From Chloroflexus aggregans DSM 9485 (GTDB lineage: Bacteria; Chloroflexota; Chloroflexia; Chloroflexales; Chloroflexaceae), in the NCBI RefSeq assembly GCF_000021945.1, contig NC_011831.1:3423353-3487352 (forward strand): a stretch of DNA of 64,000 nucleotides. The letters are read 5' to 3'. This document shows, in pieces, positions 35,656 through 43,142 of the stretch (positions within the stretch are counted from its first letter, which is position 1; the number at the start of each line of letters is the position of its first letter). The position numbers were made by a program, and so were the translations under genes. A model generated the notes under the pieces. The model was given only the letters and a program-made list of their open reading frames with translations, searched no databases and was not told the origin of the DNA.

Positions 35656-36539
35656 CCTCGCACCAATGCCTCAACTTCAGACAGGGTTGGCAAAGCGCTG
35701 CGACCACCAAGACCGCGCGTCTTGAGGGCCGCAGCCGCACTGGCAAATCGCAATGCTATTGGTAATGGATCACCGCGGAGCAGTGCAAATAGCAATGCAC
35801 CGTGAAATACGTCGCCACAGCCGGTCGTATCGACCGGTTGAGTTGGAAATGCCGGCGTGTATATCACTTCACCACCGTTACACGCCCAACTGCCCGCTTC
35901 ACCGGCAGTGACGACAACGAGCCGTGCGTACCGTTCGACCAACGCGCGAGTCGCCATCTCCAAATCGGACAAACCGGTCAACGTGCGCGCAAAATTGGCC
36001 GAGACGACAATATCATCGCACAGAGGTAGGAGTTCGATAACGGTAGGATTAACCCGTTCGGCGTCGATCATAATGTGCCCACCGGCGGCACGCACGTGTT
36101 GGGCTGCGGTCAGGGCTGCCGGCAGATGGCTATCGACCAGTAAGGCACGGGTTTGGGTAGCAAGTTCGATAGGAAATTCAAGATTGGCGAGGACTGTCGA
36201 TTCGTTGTACCACCAGACCGTGCGGCGGTCGCTACCCGGTTCGGCCAGCACAATGGCCACGTGTGATGAGCCGGGCCGGGTCGCCATCAGTGACGTATCA
36301 ACCCCGAAGCGGTGAAGTTCGGCGCGAATGGCGGTGCCATAACGATCATCACCGACCGCGCTGAACAATGCTACCTTTAACCCCAGGCGGGCAAGGGTGA
36401 CTAGTGCTGTAGCGACCGGACCACCGCCCATCTCGGCCCATCCGGCTAACGGTTGCTTCTGCCCGATCACCGGTGGGGTAGCCGTAACCCCGATAATATC
36501 CCAACTTGCGACACCTACCCCTATCACATCAAACTGCAT
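35652..36539 (-). CDS. PfkB-family sugar kinase
   Basis: 295 residues from the ATG at 36539 (GGAG upstream). PfkB hallmarks: FDVIGVGVASWDI at the start, GGGPVATALVTLARLG, and the C-terminal signature PVDTTGCGDVFHGALLFALL with the catalytic Asp. VGDDRYG and an alanine-rich tail are also typical. The substrate may be ribose, fructose, adenosine or another sugar. It is divergent from deoC (122 bp between starts), which makes a role in ribose or deoxyribose use worth considering. Confidence 0.88.
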   Translation of the reverse strand: MQFDVIGVGVASWDIIGVTATPPVIGQKQPLAGWAEMGGGPVATALVTLARLGLKVALFSAVGDDRYGTAIRAELHRFGVDTSLMATRPGSSHVAIVLAEPGSDRRTVWWYNESTVLANLEFPIELATQTRALLVDSHLPAALTAAQHVRAAGGHIMIDAERVNPTVIELLPLCDDIVVSANFARTLTGLSDLEMATRALVERYARLVVVTAGEAGSWACNGGEVIYTPAFPTQPVDTTGCGDVFHGALLFALLRGDPLPIALRFASAAAALKTRGLGGRSALPTLSEVEALVRG

Positions 36540-36660
36540 ATTGCCCGCTCCATGGTATATGCCTATCATCGCGATTCAGCGAATAACTTGACCGGCTGTG
36601 CTACAATAGCAACGTGAATAATGCCGGATCAATGAGTTATCCGTCAAGAGGAGCCTTGTC

Positions 36661-37449
36661 GTGGAAGACCTGATCGCGCAGGTGCGTGCCCAAGTCGATG
36701 CACTCGTCGGCTTACCAACCGGTACGCCGTTGCCGTACCAGCCACCACCTGCTTCAGATATACCTATTGCCAGCTTCATCGATCACACACTCTTAAAGCC
36801 TGAAGCAACGGTCGAGCAGATTGATCGCCTCTGTAATGAAGCCGAACGGTATCGTTTTGCCAGTGTCTGCGTTAATCCACGTTACGTCGAACGTTGTGCG
36901 CGCACGTTGGCAGGGTCGCCGGTGCGGGTATGTACCGTCATCGGCTTTCCGTTGGGCGCTACCACCACGAAGGTGAAAGTGTTTGAGACGGTGCAAGCGA
37001 TTGGGCATGGTGCGCGCGAAGTCGATATGGTGATGGCAATCGGTGCCTTACGTGGGCGGGAATATCATGCCGTAGCTGACGATATTCGGGCGGTCACCGA
37101 TGCAGCTCACGCGAGTGGTGTCCTGGTTAAGGTGATCATCGAAACCGGCCTCCTTACCGATCGCGAAAAAGTGATGGCTTGTCTGTTGGCAGTACGGGCC
37201 GGTGCCGATTTTGTCAAGACCAGTACCGGCTTTGGAGCAGGTGGAGCAACCGTGGCTGATATTGCGCTAATGCGGGCGACGGTAGGGCCGATGATTGGCG
37301 TCAAGGCGTCGGGAGGAGTGCGTTCGCTAGCCGCAGCAAAGGCACTGATTGCTGCCGGGGCAAACCGAATCGGGACCTCAGCAGGAGTGACAATTGTCCA
37401 AGAAGCGGAAGGGATGTCCCCAGACCGGTCAGCGCAAGATGCGTACTGA
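36661..37449 (+). CDS. deoC: Deoxyribose-phosphate aldolase
   Basis: 262 residues, GTG start with GAGGAG upstream. Family motifs: [38 protein letters not shown] (Asp122), FVKTSTGFG with the Schiff-base Lys186, and [10 protein letters not shown] with Lys215. It splits 2-deoxyribose 5-phosphate to glyceraldehyde 3-phosphate and acetaldehyde. The N-terminus is extended by about 35 residues relative to compact homologues. Confidence 0.95.
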   Translation: MEDLIAQVRAQVDALVGLPTGTPLPYQPPPASDIPIASFIDHTLLKPEATVEQIDRLCNEAERYRFASVCVNPRYVERCARTLAGSPVRVCTVIGFPLGATTTKVKVFETVQAIGHGAREVDMVMAIGALRGREYHAVADDIRAVTDAAHASGVLVKVIIETGLLTDREKVMACLLAVRAGADFVKTSTGFGAGGATVADIALMRATVGPMIGVKASGGVRSLAAAKALIAAGANRIGTSAGVTIVQEAEGMSPDRSAQDAY

Positions 37450-37593
37450 AGGTTAGCGACATGGTACAATGCGCGCCATAGTGAGACAACGTCTTCTGCG
37501 ACGGTAGCGATTGTTTGCATAATGGTGATGATATAGTAGCATAGTGACGTACATGTGACATAGCTCGTGTTCAGCTTTACCAAGGAGGCGTGC

Positions 37594-38484
37594 GTGAGCA
37601 TCTTGATCGATGCCAACACCCGGTTGTTGGTACAAGGCATTACCGGCAAAGAGGGCGAGTTTCACACCCGTCAAATGCTTGACTACGGCACGAAAGTAGT
37701 AGCCGGAGTAGTACCGGGGCGAGGCGGCCAGATGGCGATTGATGGGCGAGTGCCGGTGTTTAATACGGTGTCGGAAGCCGTTGCGGCGACCGGAGCCAAC
37801 ACAGCGGTGATTTACGTTCCGGCCCCGTTTGCCCCTGATGCAATTCGGGAATCGGCGGCAGCGCGGATTCCTCTCATTGTCTGCATTACCGAAGGAATTC
37901 CGGCGCTTGATATGGTCAGCACCTATGCGTTTGTCCAAGAGTGTGGTGTGCGGCTCATCGGGCCGAATTGTCCTGGGCTACTCACGCCGGGCGCAGCCAA
38001 AGTTGGGATCATTCCGGGGAACATCGCGATGCCGGGGCCGGTGGGTATTGTCAGCAAATCGGGCACCTTGACATACGAGGCCGTTGATGCACTTACCCGG
38101 ATTGGAATCGGTCAGAGTACTATCGTCGGTATTGGGGGTGATCCGATTATCGGGACCAACTTTATCGATGTACTGGCAATGTTTGAAGCCGATCCGCAGA
38201 CCGAGGCGATTGTGCTGATCGGTGAGATTGGTGGGACGGCCGAGCAAGAGGCTGCCGCGTATATCAAAGCACACGTAACCAAGCCGGTCGTTGGCTTCAT
38301 TGCCGGGCAGACGGCCCCGCCCGGAAAGCGGATGGGCCATGCCGGCGCGATTATCAGCGGTGGCGAAGGCACTGCACAAGAGAAGATCGCAGCGCTGGAA
38401 AGCGTTGGGGTACGGGTTGCCCGCATGCCCACCGACATTGCCGGTCTGGTGAAAGAGGCATTAGCTACCCGCGCCGTCCAATAA
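37594..38484 (+). CDS. sucD: Succinyl-CoA synthetase alpha subunit
   Basis: 296 residues from GTG at 37594, because AAGGAGG lies 5 nt upstream; an in-frame ATG at 37567 would read through that site. Motifs: [56 protein letters not shown] and [10 protein letters not shown] with phospho-His249. It makes or uses succinyl-CoA with ATP or GTP. The beta subunit gene is not adjacent, which is unusual, as sucCD often form one operon. A terminator follows. Confidence 0.96.
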   Translation: MSILIDANTRLLVQGITGKEGEFHTRQMLDYGTKVVAGVVPGRGGQMAIDGRVPVFNTVSEAVAATGANTAVIYVPAPFAPDAIRESAAARIPLIVCITEGIPALDMVSTYAFVQECGVRLIGPNCPGLLTPGAAKVGIIPGNIAMPGPVGIVSKSGTLTYEAVDALTRIGIGQSTIVGIGGDPIIGTNFIDVLAMFEADPQTEAIVLIGEIGGTAEQEAAAYIKAHVTKPVVGFIAGQTAPPGKRMGHAGAIISGGEGTAQEKIAALESVGVRVARMPTDIAGLVKEALATRAVQ

Positions 38485-38507
38485 CGTGGGAAGACAGGTT
38501 GACAACG

Positions 38508-38543
38508 CGGGGCAGGTATCAAACCTGCTCCGTTATCGTTTTT
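38508..38543 (+). terminator. Rho-independent terminator after sucD
   Basis: A 10-bp stem, CGGGGCAGGT (38508-38517) and ACCTGCTCCG (38523-38532), with one G-T pair and loop ATCAA, is followed by TTATCGTTTTT. It separates sucD from the convergent kinase gene. Confidence 0.88.
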
Positions 38544-40179
38544 ACTGAGTATGATTGAGCGGGATCCGCAGCTCTACCGTCGTTCCTTGCCCAATCTCGC
38601 TCCGAATGCGGAGATCGGCGCCGATGAGGCGGGCACGCTCTTTCATGTTGAGCAGACCGAGGCTACCACGGTTGGTATAGCCACTCTCCACTGCAGCGAC
38701 GTTAAATCCGCAACCACGGTCACGCACACTCGCCACAAGATGGTCCTCTTCGACATACAAATAAATCGTGATCGAATCGCTGCGCGCGTGCTTGCGGGCG
38801 TTATTAATAGCTTCCTGCAAAATGATAAAGATGGCGCCTTCAATTTCGGGAGGTAGCCGTGGCACGTGGGCCGGTGCCTCGAGCCGCAGTTTCGTATCGT
38901 GACCCGAGGGATCACGCCAACGTTCAACGTACTGTTGGAGGGTTACTAACAAACCTTGTGTTTCGAGGCCAAGCGGTCGCAACTCAAAGAGCAAGTTACG
39001 AATATCGTGGGTTGTCTTTTGAACTAACTCGGCGAGCGTATCGAGTTCGGCGGGGACACGTTCCGGCATTGCCTTAAACAGACGCTTAATAAACTCGATA
39101 TTCATCGCAATTGCGGCAATGCTCTGAGTCGGGCCATCGTGGAGATCGCGAGCGATTGCGTGCCGTACCTCGGCTTCTTTTTGCAGTAACCGGTCACGTT
39201 CTTCCTTTAACCGTTGGTACAGGCGTGCATTTTCGATGGCAATAGCCGCTTGGGCAGCAAGTGTAGTGAGCAGTTGTAAATCCTGCTCGTTAAACGGCTG
39301 ACCATCGATTTTGTTGAGCAACTGCATTGCGCCGATGATCCGATCTTTCACCCGCATCGGCACACACACGATGGAACGGGTCACAAAGTCGGCTTCGCGG
39401 CTGATCGCATCATACCAGCGCGGATCGTGCTCGACATCGTTGACAATCTGCCCAACCCCATGAGTCACGACCCAGCCGGCGATCCCGCGATCGGCCGGCA
39501 TGCGATACCGGCGCTGCTCACCGGGTATTTCTAGCACCAGCTCGTTGGTCTCTTCATCGAGAATAAAGATCGAGCATCGTTCGGCACCGACCACTTTCGG
39601 CGCCCGCAGTTTAATATCGTTGAGCAGGCTGGTCAGATCGAGGTTCACGGCAAGCAACTGACCGATTTCGTAGAGTAAATGCAGTTCCCGCAGATCGCGC
39701 TCGGCACGCCGCAACATCGCAATCTTATCGGCTTCGCCACCGATGGCGCGCACCAGCAGCACGAGGAGTTCTTCGTCGAGTGGCTGTTGGTTGCCGGATT
39801 GTTGATCGGTGCGACTCACCACCAGATGGAGCAGCCCAACCCCCTGACCACCGCTTTGCAATGGCAACTCGATCAGATCGCGACTATCGTCAATCGAGTA
39901 GGAACCAACAATGGGTTCACCGTTATCATCACGCCGGGCAAACCCTTCACGTGCCTGTTCGATCAGCGAATTCGTTTCGGCGTCGAGCTGACCACGTGTG
40001 ACCTTAATCGTCTCACCGTAGGGAGAGATATAAAGCAAGGCACCGGCTTGGGCCGGCCAGAATGCAATCAAGCGGTCGAGCGACGCCTGGAGCAGATCGG
40101 GCACTTCGTGGTGTCCGCCGGCAATCAGGAGCTGACTCAGCGTTTCCAGTTGGCGTTGGTTAATTGCAAGCGGCGGCAT
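38542..40179 (-). CDS. GAF-domain sensor histidine kinase (HisKA_3), orphan
   Basis: 545 residues from the ATG at 40179, chosen for GAGGTGAT just upstream; the open frame extends 47 codons further without support. A first, GAF-like region (residues ~20-150) is followed by a clear GAF domain (~190-340: APKVVGAERCSIFILDEETN, GIAGWVVTHG, FNEQDLQLLTTLAAQAAIAI), then HisKA_3 with ARDLHDGPTQSIAAIAMN and the phospho-His, and the ATPase end SLGLLNMKERARLIGADLRI. No membrane segment, so it senses a cytoplasmic signal. No response regulator is adjacent. Confidence 0.92.
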   Translation of the reverse strand: MPPLAINQRQLETLSQLLIAGGHHEVPDLLQASLDRLIAFWPAQAGALLYISPYGETIKVTRGQLDAETNSLIEQAREGFARRDDNGEPIVGSYSIDDSRDLIELPLQSGGQGVGLLHLVVSRTDQQSGNQQPLDEELLVLLVRAIGGEADKIAMLRRAERDLRELHLLYEIGQLLAVNLDLTSLLNDIKLRAPKVVGAERCSIFILDEETNELVLEIPGEQRRYRMPADRGIAGWVVTHGVGQIVNDVEHDPRWYDAISREADFVTRSIVCVPMRVKDRIIGAMQLLNKIDGQPFNEQDLQLLTTLAAQAAIAIENARLYQRLKEERDRLLQKEAEVRHAIARDLHDGPTQSIAAIAMNIEFIKRLFKAMPERVPAELDTLAELVQKTTHDIRNLLFELRPLGLETQGLLVTLQQYVERWRDPSGHDTKLRLEAPAHVPRLPPEIEGAIFIILQEAINNARKHARSDSITIYLYVEEDHLVASVRDRGCGFNVAAVESGYTNRGSLGLLNMKERARLIGADLRIRSEIGQGTTVELRIPLNHTQ

Positions 40180-40296
40180 AGGATCACCTCGAACTGTGGC
40201 AACAGGCGAAAAGCCAAACGTGTTAATAAGGGTTATTATAGCGTGTTGTTTGTACTGTACCGGATAGAGAAGATGACTGTCAATGGAAGAATGGTT

Positions 40297-40617
40297 ATGG
40301 AACGGTTCAAAGTTTGTCATCGCAGTGAGATCCTCCCCGGTCAGATGCGTTACGTTGAGATCGATGGCTTGCCGATTGGATTAGCGAATGTCGCCGGGAC
40401 GATTTACGCTTTTAGCGACAGTTGCCGGCACGAGGGAGGGCCACTGTCGGCGGGTGTGTTGATCGGTCATACAGTGACGTGTCCATGGCACGGTTGGACA
40501 TACGACGTGCGTACCGGTAAGAGTCTTGTGCCGCCGGTTGGATTGCGGATCGCTACCTACCCGGTTGAAGTGATCGATGACGATGTATTTGTCCTGATCG
40601 ATTGGTCGCCAACCTAA
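40297..40617 (+). CDS. Rieske-type [2Fe-2S] ferredoxin
   Basis: 106 residues from the ATG at 40297 (GGAAGA 7 nt upstream; ATGs at 40273 and 40291 are in frame). The cluster ligands are plain: SCRHEGGPLSAG (C-x-H) and VTCPWHGWTYDVRTG (C-x2-H). The chain has no signal peptide, membrane anchor or catalytic domain, so it is a soluble electron carrier of the NirD/BphA3 type. The partner is unknown; no dioxygenase or nitrite reductase gene is near. Confidence 0.93.
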   Translation: MERFKVCHRSEILPGQMRYVEIDGLPIGLANVAGTIYAFSDSCRHEGGPLSAGVLIGHTVTCPWHGWTYDVRTGKSLVPPVGLRIATYPVEVIDDDVFVLIDWSPT

Positions 40618-40664
40618 ATGCAGATATGCATACTGATATTGTAATCGATTTGTAATAATGATCA

Positions 40665-40685
40665 AATACTATAATTTATAGTATT
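40665..40685. repeat. AT-rich palindrome in an AT-rich gap
   Basis: A perfect inverted repeat, AATACTATAA and TTATAGTATT, surrounds a single T. It sits about 50 bp after the Rieske stop in the most AT-rich stretch of the window (40620-40735), with a run of seven T about 12 bp downstream. It may be a weak terminator or a protein-binding site. The rest of the 240-bp gap holds only the PspC-gene ribosome site. Confidence 0.55.
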
Positions 40686-40857
40686 ACTATTGGTAATTTT
40701 TTTCTAAAAACATAGTACTAACAAGATAAGTTTGTACTTTCCGAACGCCGCCCCGACGTGTTGCCGTACAACACACGAGAACATTGCAGCCGCAACCGGC
40801 GCTGCGCCGCTATCGTCATATACCCAGGTCATAGTTGATGGAATGTGAGGAGGTACT

Positions 40858-41151
40858 ATGAACACGCAAACGCAACGGCTCCTACGTGTGCGGACCGAGC
40901 GCATGCTGGCCGGGGTGGCCGGTGGGTTAGCGCGTTATTTTGGGATTGATCCGATTATCGTGCGGTTGATCTTTGTCGGGTTGGGGTTGGTGAACGGAAT
41001 TGGCGTGATCATCTACCTGGTGTTGTGGTTACTGATGCCGAACGAAGATGCGGCCCCAACCGACAACAATCTCAACGTAGCCATTGGTGAGATGCAGGAC
41101 GTTATCGAGCGGTTGTTCGCTGAAATCCGTGACGTGTTGCGCCGCCTATAA
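40858..41151 (+). CDS. PspC-domain protein
   Basis: 97 residues, GTGAGGAGG upstream. Residues ~8-65 form a PspC domain (LLRVRTERMLAGVAGGLARY, FGIDPIIVRLIFVGLGLVNG, VIIYLVLWLLMPNE) with a hydrophobic helix. The C-terminal part is an amphipathic helix (MQDVIERLFAEIRDVLRRL). PspC proteins take part in the envelope stress response at the inner membrane. Confidence 0.93.
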   Translation: MNTQTQRLLRVRTERMLAGVAGGLARYFGIDPIIVRLIFVGLGLVNGIGVIIYLVLWLLMPNEDAAPTDNNLNVAIGEMQDVIERLFAEIRDVLRRL

Positions 41152-41159
41152 ACTGCATC

Positions 41160-41186
41160 GTAACGCCGCCCAATCGGCGGCGTTAC
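41160..41186. terminator. Perfect 11-bp hairpin between convergent genes
   Basis: GTAACGCCGCC (41160-41170) and GGCGGCGTTAC (41176-41186) form a strong stem with loop CAATC, placed just after the PspC gene and overlapping the stop of the phosphoesterase gene. No T-run on either strand; it may act as a shared, weak or attenuating stop. Confidence 0.6.
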
Positions 41187-41887
41187 GAATCAAGACCTCG
41201 AACGGCCACCGGTCCAAACCCCAGATAATCACACGCCGTCAATTGATAGTACACCCCATCGACTCGGCCTTGCACCGCGTTATCCCAATCGTACCGCCGG
41301 TGCAAATGACCGTAAATGCATGTCGTCGCATCGCTGGCAGCGATCATACGGGCGAACTCGGTCGGCTGGCGATTCACAAACGGCGGGAAGTGGATCATCA
41401 CGATCAGCGGCTTGCCGATGGCAAGATGGCGTCCGGCGGTAAGGGCGCGAGCTAATAGCCCCAGTTCACGCTGGTAGATCGGTTGATCCTTCTCACTAAA
41501 GCCGGGAGTTTCGGGAGTGATCCAACCGCGCGTACCACAGACCACGGCCTCGCCGATATCGAGAGCATCGGCGCCGATCAGGCGCAGGCTCGGCGGTAGA
41601 TGGCGGCGGATCGAGTTGACACTGCGTGGGCACCAGTAGTCGTGATTCCCGCGGATCAATACCTTCGTGCCGGGCAAGGCGTCGATCCACTGTAAATCGA
41701 TCAGTGCATCCGGTAATTTCATTGCCCACGAGATGTCACCGGCAATCAGAACCCAGTCGTCGGCGGCGACCCGATTGCGCCACGCTTGGGCGATCCGTTC
41801 GGGATGATCTTTCCAGCCGGGACCGAAAATGTCCATCGGCTTAGGACGGGCAAACGAAAGATGGAGGTCAGAGATTGTCCAGATCAT
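41183..41887 (-). CDS. Calcineurin-like metallophosphoesterase
   Basis: 234 residues. All metal-binding motifs are present in order: TISDLHLSF (D-x-H), LIAGDISWAM (GD), LIRGNHDYW (GNHD), MIHFPPFV and CIYGHLHRR (GHxH). The two metal ions hydrolyse phosphoesters; the substrate (nucleotide, phosphoprotein or nucleic acid) is not clear. Start codon ATG at 41887, without a strong ribosome site. Confidence 0.9.
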   Translation of the reverse strand: MIWTISDLHLSFARPKPMDIFGPGWKDHPERIAQAWRNRVAADDWVLIAGDISWAMKLPDALIDLQWIDALPGTKVLIRGNHDYWCPRSVNSIRRHLPPSLRLIGADALDIGEAVVCGTRGWITPETPGFSEKDQPIYQRELGLLARALTAGRHLAIGKPLIVMIHFPPFVNRQPTEFARMIAASDATTCIYGHLHRRYDWDNAVQGRVDGVYYQLTACDYLGFGPVAVRGLDS

Positions 41888-41949
41888 AGCGCCTGATGAT
41901 AACAGGCTTGGCGGTGCAATGCAACTGGCGATATGCTGAACGGTTCACT

Positions 41950-42978
41950 TCAACCCGACGGAGGAGTGAGCGGGCGATAGGTCAGTTTGCCAGAACCGAG
42001 ATTAAACGTGACTTGCTCAGAACTTTGAACAACATTTGCCGCAATAACGTTGCCGTTTGGCGTGGCCAGCGTATATTCGACCGTACAGCCACCGACAAAG
42101 ATCAGGAAGCCCGAATTGAAAAAGTTCTTCTTCGCGATCAGATCACAACCCGATTGTGTCACTCGTGCGGCAAGTTGGTGAAAGCGTGGCTGACCATTTT
42201 GGGTACTGTTCAAGAGGCGTTCGGCAAGGAGAACGCGGAAGAGAAGTGATTCGGTTGAGGTGTCTGCCGGTGGTGTAGTGACCGATTGCGGAGTGATCAG
42301 GAGATTGAAGAGCTGCTTCAGGGTATGAGCATCGTTCTCTTTAGAATCATCGAGTGTTGATTTGTTTAGTAGTTCTAACAAAATTTCGCGCAGTGTACGC
42401 TCAATAGGAAACTGCTGGGTATTTGACTCAAGCGGTGGAAAGGTATAGACACGCTGCTGCTGAGCGAGGAGGGTGTGGGCGAGAGTGGCATAGAGGGTCG
42501 CTTGGTCGATGGTAGTGTTGGTCGGGTAGAGTGTGTAATCGCTGCGAAAAAGGGCGACAAGTTTGGCCGTGTTCTCGGCAACGGCAGCGAGCGCCTGAAT
42601 ACTACTGCTAATACTGTCAAGCATCGCTGGAACCGGACTCATCAGCGCTGTGAGCGGATTAGTCCCTAAAACCAGCGCGTCTGGTTGGCGGGTATCTGAT
42701 GCTACCGGCTCTCGCGATCCGGCTTGTCGCGCAATGAGTTGTTGCACCGCTTCGATCAACAATCGGTCACGGTCATCGATAAGGTGATGAACCAAGACAA
42801 TTTCAAGACTTTTCTGACCGATACACGTGGCAATGTCGGAGGCTACCGTTTGCGCACAGCGTTGTAAAGCTCGTAACACGGCAAGCTGGGCAATATGACT
42901 CAGATGGCTTTTTTGGTCTTCCGCTAAGTTGATCGTCCCAGCAGTGGGTTTTGAATCAGATGCATTCTGATCGCTCAT
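41950..42978 (-). CDS. Unknown protein with a C-terminal beta-rich segment
   Basis: 342 residues from the ATG at 42978 (GGAGATA upstream). No family recognised. The first half is predicted largely helical (LSHIAQLAVLRALQRCAQTV, LIDDRDRLLIEAVQQLIARQ), without a signal peptide. The last ~60 residues look like a beta hairpin module (SGFLIFVGGCTVEYTLATPN, EQVTFNLGSGKLTYRPL). The central part is Ser/Thr-rich. Its gene has no operon partner: the phosphoesterase gene ends about 60 bp away and the glycosyltransferase cluster is divergent. Confidence 0.6.
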   Translation of the reverse strand: MSDQNASDSKPTAGTINLAEDQKSHLSHIAQLAVLRALQRCAQTVASDIATCIGQKSLEIVLVHHLIDDRDRLLIEAVQQLIARQAGSREPVASDTRQPDALVLGTNPLTALMSPVPAMLDSISSSIQALAAVAENTAKLVALFRSDYTLYPTNTTIDQATLYATLAHTLLAQQQRVYTFPPLESNTQQFPIERTLREILLELLNKSTLDDSKENDAHTLKQLFNLLITPQSVTTPPADTSTESLLFRVLLAERLLNSTQNGQPRFHQLAARVTQSGCDLIAKKNFFNSGFLIFVGGCTVEYTLATPNGNVIAANVVQSSEQVTFNLGSGKLTYRPLTPPSG

Positions 42979-43073
42979 ACCTATCTCCTGTAACAATGCG
43001 TATATTGTAGCACGGACAAGCTGTACTCTACATTCGTGTAATCGGTGAATCCCATCGGTTCATCATTTTGCTG

Positions 43074-43106
43074 TGAGCTATAGCTCAGCATAATTGGCGG
43101 TATAAT
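43074..43106 (+). promoter_or_regulatory. Promoter with 14-bp palindrome for the glycosyltransferase cluster
   Basis: A perfect 14-bp palindrome, TGAGCTATAGCTCA (43074-43087), lies immediately upstream of a perfect -10 TATAAT (43101-43106). A 17-nt spacer would place the -35 at 43078-43083, inside the palindrome, so a bound regulator could block or replace -35 recognition. The first gene starts at 43143, with AAGGAG upstream. Confidence 0.6.
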
Positions 43107-43142
43107 AGCCGTCGGCATTGGGCCAACCGGGTAAGGAGTGTT

